A stretch of 5,203 nt of DNA from Syntrophaceae bacterium (lineage in GTDB: Bacteria > Desulfobacterota > Syntrophia > Syntrophales > UBA5619). Made by a program: the position numbers and the translations under genes. Location: NCBI GenBank assembly GCA_023249795.1, contig JAHFBU010000139.1, positions 1-5,203 of the forward strand, read 5' to 3'. This document shows positions 1 through 4,685 of the stretch, in pieces. The notes under the pieces were generated by a model. That model was not told the origin of the DNA. It searched no databases and was given only the letters and a program-made list of their open reading frames with translations. Numbering within the stretch: position 1 is the stretch's first letter; every line of letters begins with the position of its first letter.

Positions 1-357
1 GACGGATATGTGACCACGCTGCTGAAGCGACGGCGCTACCTGCCGGAGATCGCAAGCCCCCAGGCTGCCGTCCGGCAGTTTGCCTAGCGGATGGCGATCA
101 ACGCCCCGATGCAGGGGGCGGCGGCGGATCTCATCAAGGTCGCGATGGTACGGATTCTCCGGCGGCTTGCCGAAGAGAGACTTTCGGCGGCGATGATCAT
201 GCAGGTCCACGACGAACTGGTCTTCGAGACGCCCGCATTCGAGAGAGAGCAGGTGATCGCCCTGGTCCGGGAGGAGATGGAAGGAGTCGTGAAGCTCAAC
301 GTGCCCCTTCTCGTCGAGATTTCCTCCGGCCGTAACTGGGACGAGGCGCACAGCTGA
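1..357 (+). CDS. polA: DNA polymerase I, C-terminal part (5' end outside window), with an in-frame amber codon
   Basis: This is the end of the polymerase (palm/fingers) domain of DNA polymerase I, which fills gaps in repair and removes Okazaki primers. Frame 1 opens with a GYVTTL..RRRYLPEI block typical of family A polymerases. It then reaches TAG at 85-87 and continues in the same frame with R-MAINAPMQG (the Q-helix motif), IMQVHDELVFE (motif C, with catalytic Asp at 211-213) and the usual C-terminal PLLVEISSGRNWDEAH, ending in TGA at 355-357. Aligned to E. coli Pol I from memory, the stop replaces Glu840, just before Arg841, Asn845 and Gln849, and lies upstream of catalytic Asp882. A product ending there would lack polymerase activity. 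An ATG at 91 could restart translation, but an 88-residue tail alone would not be a polymerase. Everything else in the frame looks intact, so this is a recent nonsense mutation, a sequence error or suppression, not an old pseudogene. Identification is firm; functional state is unknown. Confidence 0.93.
85..87 (+). other. In-frame amber (TAG) codon inside polA
   Basis: The frame reads Phe-Ala-TAG-Arg-Met-Ala-Ile-Asn-Ala-Pro. Family A polymerases normally have Glu between Ala and Arg, so a single G-to-T change in GAG explains the stop. TAG is also the terminal codon of the acyl carrier protein gene at 4400-4402 in this window. There, reading through would give unrelated sequence, so TAG appears to be a normal stop in this genome. 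Confidence 0.9.
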
Positions 358-360
358 GGA
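356..360 (+). promoter_or_regulatory. Ribosome binding site of nfo, overlapping the polA stop
   Basis: GAGGA lies 6 nt before the nfo ATG and shares its first two bases with the polA TGA stop. This suggests translational coupling of the two genes. Confidence 0.6.
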
Positions 361-366
361 AATCTT

Positions 367-1215
367 ATGAAATATGTGGGTGCCCATGTCAGCGCGGCGG
401 GTGGGGTCGGCAATGCGCCGCTGAATGCGGCGGAGATCGGCGCACGGGCCTTCGCGCTATTCACGCGGAATCAGCGGCAATGGGCGGCAAAACCGCTCGC
501 CGATGAGGAGATTGCCGCGTTCAAAAGCAACTGCCGTGAGCATGGCTTTTCCCCGGCGCAGATCCTCGCACATGACAGCTACCTGATCAACCTTGGCCAT
601 CCGGAGGCGGAGCCGCTTGAAAAATCCCGCGCAGCCTTCCTCGATGAGATGCGGCGTTGCCAGGCGCTCGGCATCACGCTTCTCAACTTCCATCCCGGGA
701 GCCATCTGCGTCTCATTTCCGAGGAGGCGTGTCTTGAGCGGATCGCGGAGTCGATCCGCATCGCCCTCGCCGAAACCCAAGGGGTGACGGCCGTCATCGA
801 AAACACCGCGGGGCAGGGGAGCAACCTCGGATTTCGTTTCGAGCAGATCGCCAGTATCATAGAACAGGTCGATGTGCGGGACCGGGTAGGGGTCTGCCTT
901 GACACGGCCCACACCTTTGCCTCAGGCTATGACCTGCGCACGCCGGAGGCGTACGCGGAGACGATGGCGCTCTTCGACCGGATCGTGGGTTTTAGATACC
1001 TTCGGGGCGTTCACCTGAACGATTCAAAGGCTGGGTTCGGAAGCCGCGTAGACCGTCATGCGCCGATCGGAAAAGGGTTGATCGGGCTGGAGACGTTTCG
1101 GCTCATCATGAACGACAGGCGGTTCGATGGGATTCCGCTGATTCTGGAGACCCCGGAGAGCGAGCGGTGGGCCGAAGAGATCAGGCTGCTGTATGGTTTT
1201 CTTCCGGGGACATAA
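367..1215 (+). CDS. nfo: Endonuclease IV (AP endonuclease)
   Basis: This is a complete 282-residue deoxyribonuclease IV, the usual length for the family. It cleaves DNA 5' of abasic sites and removes 3'-blocking groups in base-excision repair in the cytoplasm. The family fold is a TIM barrel with a trinuclear zinc centre. All nine expected zinc ligands are present and fall at the same numbers as in E. coli Nfo: His69, His109, Glu145, Asp179, His182, His216, Asp229, His231 and Glu261. They sit in the signature blocks LNFHPGSH, IENTAGQG, CLDTAHTFASGYD, VHLNDSK, DRHAPIGKG and LILETP. The start ATG at 367 gives the canonical MKYVGAHVSAAGG N-terminus. The gene follows polA by 9 bp with its ribosome binding site touching the polA stop, so the two are very likely co-transcribed and link AP-site incision to gap filling. 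It ends in TAA. Nothing is missing. Confidence 0.98.
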   Translation: MKYVGAHVSAAGGVGNAPLNAAEIGARAFALFTRNQRQWAAKPLADEEIAAFKSNCREHGFSPAQILAHDSYLINLGHPEAEPLEKSRAAFLDEMRRCQALGITLLNFHPGSHLRLISEEACLERIAESIRIALAETQGVTAVIENTAGQGSNLGFRFEQIASIIEQVDVRDRVGVCLDTAHTFASGYDLRTPEAYAETMALFDRIVGFRYLRGVHLNDSKAGFGSRVDRHAPIGKGLIGLETFRLIMNDRRFDGIPLILETPESERWAEEIRLLYGFLPGT

Positions 1216-1269
1216 TGCGATCCCTTCGGGCTTCCGCATCATGTTGCCATTGCTCCGTTGTCGGACCGA
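1216..1269. other. Convergent intergenic spacer without a clear terminator
   Basis: These 54 bp separate the nfo stop from the stop of the convergent diguanylate cyclase gene. The only hairpin candidate is a very short stem around the CCCTTCGGG at about 1222-1230. No U-tract follows it on either strand. I see no convincing intrinsic terminator, so Rho-dependent or antisense termination is possible. Confidence 0.5.
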
Positions 1270-2220
1270 TCACCCGCCGATACTGTTCCGGCCGCCGTTT
1301 TTTGCACGGTACAGGGCCTGATCCGCATCGGCAATCAGATCCGCTCTCGTCTGCCCTGCCTTGAGCGTCGCCAGACCGATGGAAATCGTCGGGTGGGCAA
1401 TGACGCTTCCGTCCGGCTTGGCCGGCACCGCATCCATCATTCCCCGATGGAGCCGTTCACCGATATCCCTTGCCGTTTCAAGCCCCATGTCGGGAAGGAC
1501 GACGACAAACTCGTCGCCGCCGTAACGGGCTATAATCTCGGTCGGACGCAGTTGATCGGAGAGCGTGTGCGCGACCGTATAGAGCACATGATCCCCGTAG
1601 GCGTGGCCATAATGGTCATTGAAGGTTTTGAAGTGATCGATATCGATCATGATCAGGGAAAGGGGCAGGCCTCCCATGGTCGATCGCTGAACCTGCCGAT
1701 CGAGGAGTTTCTCCAGCCAGAAGCGATTGTGCAGGCCGGTCAGTGCGTCCACCGTACCATAGCGCTGGTAATCCGGCTCCATCTCCCCCCCGCCGTCGGA
1801 GATCACGGCATCGGCGTGCCGGAGGCGGGCGGAAAGGCCGATCAGCAGATTGTTTGCGGCGGCATGGGATGAGTTGACCAGAGACCAGAGGAGCTCCTCT
1901 TCCATTGCCAGAAGACGAACCGGTTCGTCGGCCACGACAAAGGCCGATGCCGGCTTGTGATCGATCACGGACAGTTCGCCGACGCTCTCCCCGGGACCGA
2001 GGACTGCGGTCGGTCGGCTCTCGGTGGAAGTGAGATGAATTCGGACATGGCCTTCGAGCAGGAAGTAGACGGTTCGGTTATTCTGTCCCTCGGAGATGAG
2101 CACCTCTCCCGCGTCCAGGGACCGGATCGTGCAGGCATCGAGAATTCCCTTGATTGCGCCGAGATCCACCGACCGGAAAAGACGGATCTTCCTGAGGTCC
2201 TCCTCCTTGAATGTCTCCAT
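1270..2220 (-). CDS. Diguanylate cyclase with N-terminal cyclic-nucleotide-binding-like domain (cNMP-GGDEF)
   Basis: This 316-residue cytoplasmic signalling protein has no signal peptide or membrane segment. Residues about 10-125 resemble the CAP/CRP cyclic-nucleotide-binding beta-roll: hydrophobic LEGHVRIHL at 55-63, then a phosphate-binding-cassette-like GESVGELSVID at 77-87. The Arg that binds the cyclic phosphate is missing; the sequence reads K-P-A-S-A at 89-93 where P-R-x-A is usual. Residues about 150-315 form a GGDEF domain: DALTGLHNR at 158-166, Asp193, Asn201 and Asp210 for metal/GTP contacts, and an intact GGDEF at 234-238. It should therefore make cyclic di-GMP from two GTP. The inhibitory I-site is R225-x-x-E228, nine residues before GGDEF as in PleD, but with Glu replacing the usual Asp, so feedback inhibition may be altered. 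The ATG at 2220 has a purine-rich GGGGGAG 4 nt upstream. It lies 73 bp downstream of the iron-sulfur flavoprotein gene and is possibly co-transcribed with it. Ligand and output are unknown. Confidence 0.95.
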   Translation of the reverse strand: METFKEEDLRKIRLFRSVDLGAIKGILDACTIRSLDAGEVLISEGQNNRTVYFLLEGHVRIHLTSTESRPTAVLGPGESVGELSVIDHKPASAFVVADEPVRLLAMEEELLWSLVNSSHAAANNLLIGLSARLRHADAVISDGGGEMEPDYQRYGTVDALTGLHNRFWLEKLLDRQVQRSTMGGLPLSLIMIDIDHFKTFNDHYGHAYGDHVLYTVAHTLSDQLRPTEIIARYGGDEFVVVLPDMGLETARDIGERLHRGMMDAVPAKPDGSVIAHPTISIGLATLKAGQTRADLIADADQALYRAKNGGRNSIGG

Positions 2221-2224
2221 CGCT

Positions 2225-2231
2225 CTCCCCC
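2225..2231 (-). promoter_or_regulatory. Ribosome binding site of the diguanylate cyclase gene
   Basis: The minus strand reads GGGGGAG 4 nt before the ATG at 2220. The spacing is short but usable, and it supports this start. Confidence 0.45.
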
Positions 2232-2294
2232 TTATATTCCGCCCCGCCCGATTTTCGGCAGGAACGGATAGGATTTGCAGCCAATTTACCGGAT

Positions 2295-2870
2295 TCAGGC
2301 GCGGAGCTTTTTCAGGAGCCAGGCCATGTTCTGCCCCAGAACCTTCATGGTCTGAACCCCCTCGATGTCCTGCTCCACCTCGCCCGCCTCCCGGCCGACG
2401 CCGATGTTCCAGTAGTTGGAGCCTACGACGATCATCTGGCCGATCAGGAAGAAGAAGTTCAGGGAGCTGAAGACATGCGCCGCTCCCGCCCTTCGGACGG
2501 CCACGACCCCCGCCCCGACCTTCCGCTTCAGCAGATCCTTATTCGCGCGCGATGTCATGCCCGCCCGCTCGATCAGGGCCTTCATGGAAGCGGTGACGTC
2601 GGAAAAGTAGGTCGGGGAGCCGAGGAGAATGCCGTCGGCCGCCCGCATCTTGTCGATGCAGTCGTTGACGATGTCGCCCGTCACCGCGCAGTGGCCGTCG
2701 GCCTTCTCGAAGCATTTGTAGCAGGCCCGGCAACCGGGAATCACCATTCCTGCAAGGGAGACCAACTCCGTCTCGATGCCTTCCTTGCCGAGTTCATCCA
2801 GAACCAGGTTCAGCAGGATGGCCGTGTTTCCCTTCGCGCGAGCGCTTCCGTTGAACGCAACGACTTTCAT
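2295..2870 (-). CDS. Iron-sulfur flavoprotein / NADPH-dependent FMN reductase family protein
   Basis: This complete 191-residue protein has the flavodoxin-like fold of the NADPH-dependent FMN reductase family. NGSARAKGNT at residues 7-16 is the FMN-phosphate loop after the first beta strand, and GSPTYFSDV at 84-92 is the second flavin-contact segment. Between them lie Cys47, Cys50, Cys53 and Cys61, spaced CX2CX2CX7C. This is the compact cluster motif of archaeal and anaerobic-bacterial iron-sulfur flavoproteins (Isf), which carry one [4Fe-4S] cluster plus FMN. The likely role is cytoplasmic electron transfer or reduction of oxygen, peroxide or quinone-type substrates; the substrate cannot be read from the sequence. 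The ATG at 2870 is well supported by AAGGAGG 6 nt upstream, and a sigma70-like promoter lies at 2952-2980. It stands 73 bp before the diguanylate cyclase gene on the same strand and downstream of the acyl cassette, with no obvious terminator between. Family assignment is firm; physiological function is open. Confidence 0.93.
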   Translation of the reverse strand: MKVVAFNGSARAKGNTAILLNLVLDELGKEGIETELVSLAGMVIPGCRACYKCFEKADGHCAVTGDIVNDCIDKMRAADGILLGSPTYFSDVTASMKALIERAGMTSRANKDLLKRKVGAGVVAVRRAGAAHVFSSLNFFFLIGQMIVVGSNYWNIGVGREAGEVEQDIEGVQTMKVLGQNMAWLLKKLRA

Positions 2871-2876
2871 GATTCT

Positions 2877-2883
2877 CCTCCTT
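2877..2883 (-). promoter_or_regulatory. Strong Shine-Dalgarno site of the iron-sulfur flavoprotein gene
   Basis: The minus strand reads AAGGAGG, a full match to the anti-SD complement, 6 nt before the ATG at 2870. It is the best ribosome binding site in the window and fixes this start. Confidence 0.85.
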
Positions 2884-2951
2884 GACGTTAAGCCGCATTC
2901 CGCAAGGGCATGCCGGTGCCGTCAATGAAAACCGGTACGCCGATGGCCTTG

Positions 2952-2980
2952 ACCTTAATGAAAATCTCTCTCTCTGTCAA
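2952..2980 (-). promoter_or_regulatory. Sigma70-like promoter with a (GA)5 spacer
   Basis: On the minus strand a perfect -35 box TTGACA (2980-2975) is followed by a 17-nt spacer (2974-2958) and TAAGGT (2957-2952), which matches the TATAAT consensus at three of six positions. The spacer starts with a run of five GA dinucleotides. It lies about 80 bp upstream of the iron-sulfur flavoprotein ATG and faces it, in the only sizeable AT-richer gap of the window. The -35 and spacing are good and the -10 is weak, so this is a plausible but unproven promoter. Confidence 0.5.
2965..2975. repeat. Short (TC/GA) dinucleotide run
   Basis: On the plus strand this stretch reads TC five times plus a final T. 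It falls in the spacer of the predicted promoter at 2952-2980, touching the -35 box. Five units is short, but a change of one unit would alter the -35/-10 spacing by 2 nt. Confidence 0.6.
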
Positions 2981-3014
2981 GTAAGGGGAATGGAAAAGAA
3001 AGAAGATTCCTGTT

Positions 3015-3677
3015 TCAACCGGCGCATTCGGCGGGAAGGGGGGTGGAGGGATCGAAGGCGAAGGCCGCGAATCGGCCGTCGTGGCTGAGGCTGACCTCAA
3101 CTTCGAGAAGGCAGCCGCGGAACATTACGCGGGGAGCGCCGGGACCGCCGGGTTCCTTGACGACGGACAGGTCGCCGCCGTCGCAACCGAGAAAGCGCGC
3201 GATCTCCCCAAGGAGGATCTCCCGGGCGAAGGCCGAGGCATCTGCGCCGCTCCCCGTTCCTTCCCGCGGCGACACGCGCTGGCGGAGCCTTCCGATAGCT
3301 TCTTCCGATTCCGCCGCCAGCGCATGAACCCAGTCCGCCGTCAGTACGACCCGGAGCGCCAGGTCTCCCCTGGGGGTGCTCACCTTCCCGGCAAGGCGGG
3401 CGTTTGTTCCCGACGTATCTTCCGTTTCAAGAAAGACACGGTATTGCCGCGGGATCGAGCAGACCGCCGGATCGCCCCGGCTGACGGCCTTGAAGGCGGC
3501 CTCCTTCGCTGCCCAGAGAGCCCAGAGCATCGTATCGGGCTGGGTCGCGCCGGAAATGAGGGCTTGTTCATCAACGGTGAAGACGCGGCCGCGGAACCGG
3601 CCGTCCGCACTCTTGCCGCGGTTGCCGGGGGCCGCGAGATCGACGACGTCGTTACCCACGGGGGGCAAGACAGGCAT
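3015..3677 (-). CDS. 4'-phosphopantetheinyl transferase, AcpS-like motif order, extended
   Basis: This enzyme should transfer the phosphopantetheine arm of coenzyme A to a carrier-protein serine; the natural partner is the ACP encoded two genes upstream. From the ATG at 3677 it is 220 residues. VGNDVVDL at 7-14 gives the Mg-binding Asp10, FTVDEQALI at 33-41 resembles the AcpS segment before the helix, and W55-AAKEAAFK63 is the WxxKExxxK signature with Glu59. SLSHDG at 196-201 plus FAAFAF matches the C-terminal SISHxxxYAxA strand of AcpS. Motif order is AcpS-like, whereas Sfp-type enzymes have SHS before GxD and KEA. The protein is nearly twice AcpS length, with about 130 residues between the KEA helix and the SHDG strand. 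Related long proteins occur in aryl-polyene/flexirubin-type clusters (recalled). The start is uncertain: ATG 3716 adds 13 poorly conserved residues, GGAGG directly abuts ATG 3677, and a TTG at 3668 has that GGAGG at 9-nt spacing. It overlaps the acyltransferase gene by about 26 bp, indicating coupled translation. Confidence 0.87.
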   Translation of the reverse strand: MPVLPPVGNDVVDLAAPGNRGKSADGRFRGRVFTVDEQALISGATQPDTMLWALWAAKEAAFKAVSRGDPAVCSIPRQYRVFLETEDTSGTNARLAGKVSTPRGDLALRVVLTADWVHALAAESEEAIGRLRQRVSPREGTGSGADASAFAREILLGEIARFLGCDGGDLSVVKEPGGPGAPRVMFRGCLLEVEVSLSHDGRFAAFAFDPSTPLPAECAG

Positions 3678-4392
3678 CCTCCATCGCGGCAAGACGATCC
3701 ATGATCCGTCGTGCATACTCCCGCTGGACGCGAAGCCCGCTGCCGTCCGTCCTTCCCGGATCGAATATCTCCGTGACCATCGTGAAACGTTCTCCGAACC
3801 GGGGCATCAGCCCGTAGGTCTGCTGTCCGTCGCCCCGAAGGTAGATGAGCATCACGCGGCAGCGACCGCATTCCTCAATAAATCGGCCGACCCCGTAGGA
3901 GTAATTCTCCCGTTTTACCCGCCCCGTCCGCGACCGTCCTCCTTCCGGAAATATCATCAACCCCTGTCCCCACCCCAGAACCCGGAGGCATTTTTCGAGC
4001 AGACGCTGGAGCCCTTCGCGGCTCCCGCCTCTGTCCACCGGCAGGCACTTGCTCAGATAGCAAAGAAAGGCGATGAGGAGGCTTCTCTGAAAATTCTTCC
4101 GTTCCGGGAGATTCCAGGGAACCCGGCGGAAACGAAAGATGTGATCCGCAAGGGAAGCCATTCCATAGCTGAGCACGATCGAATCGATCATGGTCAGGTG
4201 ATTCGGGCAGATAATCCAGGGTCCCTCCTGCTCCCGATACATGCGCCTGACTTCGTTCCGGACCTGCTTCAGATCGCGGATGCGGTAGCCCATCAGGCGG
4301 ACGAAGAGGAAGTAGAGCGGTGCTGTCACGATGACGGCGATTTGTCCCAGAACGTACTGCAAACCGAGAAGAAAACGGTCCCGTCTTCCCAT
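3652..4392 (-). CDS. PlsC-type lysophospholipid acyltransferase (1-acyl-glycerol-3-phosphate acyltransferase family)
   Basis: This 246-residue protein should move an acyl group from acyl-ACP or acyl-CoA to a hydroxyl acceptor at the inner membrane. A hydrophobic segment at about 7-34 is a likely membrane anchor. The catalytic HX4D motif is NH65LTMID70, the mid-protein block CLPVDRGG lies at 116-123, and the acceptor-phosphate motif FPEGGRSRTG at 148-157 is a clear PlsC motif III. The length is typical of the family. The ATG at 4392 is 7 bp after the ACP stop with no strong Shine-Dalgarno, so translation is probably coupled to the ACP gene. The 3' end overlaps the phosphopantetheinyl transferase gene. 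Next to an ACP and a ketosynthase, it more likely attaches a specialised chain to a lipid than serves housekeeping phosphatidate synthesis, but the acceptor cannot be told. Family call is secure; substrate is inference. Confidence 0.93.
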   Translation of the reverse strand: MGRRDRFLLGLQYVLGQIAVIVTAPLYFLFVRLMGYRIRDLKQVRNEVRRMYREQEGPWIICPNHLTMIDSIVLSYGMASLADHIFRFRRVPWNLPERKNFQRSLLIAFLCYLSKCLPVDRGGSREGLQRLLEKCLRVLGWGQGLMIFPEGGRSRTGRVKRENYSYGVGRFIEECGRCRVMLIYLRGDGQQTYGLMPRFGERFTMVTEIFDPGRTDGSGLRVQREYARRIMDRLAAMEDACLAPRG

Positions 4393-4399
4393 GGCGGTT

Positions 4400-4648
4400 C
4401 TAAGCCGCTTTCTGCTGGATCAGCGTCACCGCGTCCCCGATCGTCGCGATCCGGTCGGCCTCCTCGTCGTCGATCGTGGTTCCGAATACATCCTCACACT
4501 TGATGATAATGTCCACGAGCCGGGCCGAATTGACCTTCAGGTCCTTGAGGATGTGGGTTTTCTGTGTCGCCTTCTCCAGAAGTGCCGGATCCTTCACGTA
4601 CCCTCTCAGAATGTCGATGAACTTATTCGTAATCTGTTCTTCACTCAT
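4400..4648 (-). CDS. Acyl carrier protein, specialised type
   Basis: This small 82-residue acidic carrier protein has the four-helix ACP pattern: helix I at about 3-17, a long loop, helix II starting at the modified serine, and helix IV near 66-80. The phosphopantetheine site is Ser41 in LKVNSARLVDIIIKCEDVFG; where primary-metabolism ACPs have the D-S-L tripeptide, this one has N-S-A. Helix II keeps the hydrophobic/acidic pattern (Asp46, Glu52, Asp53) recognised by partner enzymes. The departure from DSL argues against it being the housekeeping AcpP. Context points to a dedicated carrier: a ketosynthase 37 bp upstream, an acyltransferase 7 bp downstream, and a phosphopantetheinyl transferase after that. 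The ATG at 4648 has AAGGGA 6 nt upstream. The gene ends in TAG at 4400-4402, the only other amber codon used as a frame end here. Identification is firm; the attached chain is unknown. Confidence 0.93.
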   Translation of the reverse strand: MSEEQITNKFIDILRGYVKDPALLEKATQKTHILKDLKVNSARLVDIIIKCEDVFGTTIDDEEADRIATIGDAVTLIQQKAA

Positions 4649-4654
4649 AATGTT

Positions 4655-4660
4655 TCCCTT
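4655..4660 (-). promoter_or_regulatory. Ribosome binding site of the acyl carrier protein gene
   Basis: The minus strand reads AAGGGA 6 nt before the ATG at 4648, in the AT-rich 37-bp spacer after the ketosynthase gene. A separate good site fits the need for more ACP than enzyme. Confidence 0.5.
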
Positions 4661-4685
4661 CTTTCATTTGTTGATGAACGCTTAT

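Noticed and set aside
85..87. Pyrrolysine or other programmed recoding at the polA amber codon
   Set aside because: No recoding signal, SECIS-like or PYLIS-like element is evident. The site is normally Glu, and TAG ends the ACP gene normally, so mutation, error or ordinary suppression is simpler.
1216..1269. Intrinsic terminator between nfo and the convergent cyclase gene
   Set aside because: The only stem is about 2-3 bp and is not followed by a U-tract on either strand.
1258..1872. Plus-strand open frame opposite the diguanylate cyclase GGDEF domain
   Set aside because: It is antisense to an intact GGDEF domain and has no domain or ribosome binding site of its own.
2237..2265. Possible hairpin (CCGA/TCGG) and TATAAG box upstream of the cyclase gene as promoter or attenuator
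   Set aside because: The stem is 4 bp, no -35 box sits at a suitable distance, and the TATAAG is too close to the ATG to act as a -10 box.
2907..2914. GGCATGCC palindrome near the iron-sulfur flavoprotein promoter as an operator
   Set aside because: A single 8-bp palindrome in GC-rich DNA is expected by chance, and it is not repeated elsewhere in the gap.
2888..3100. Small minus-strand open frame covering the intergenic region before the iron-sulfur flavoprotein gene
   Set aside because: It starts inside the transferase gene in another frame, covers the predicted promoter, and shows no recognisable family motif.
3081..3704. Plus-strand open frame of 207 codons opposite the phosphopantetheinyl transferase gene
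   Set aside because: Antisense shadow; the minus strand holds the VGNDVVDL, WAAKEAAFK and SLSHDG motifs.
3376..4503. Long plus-strand open frame (375 codons) opposite the transferase, acyltransferase and ACP genes
   Set aside because: No recognisable motif, and it lies antisense to genes with clear catalytic motifs. Long antisense frames are expected in GC-rich coding DNA.
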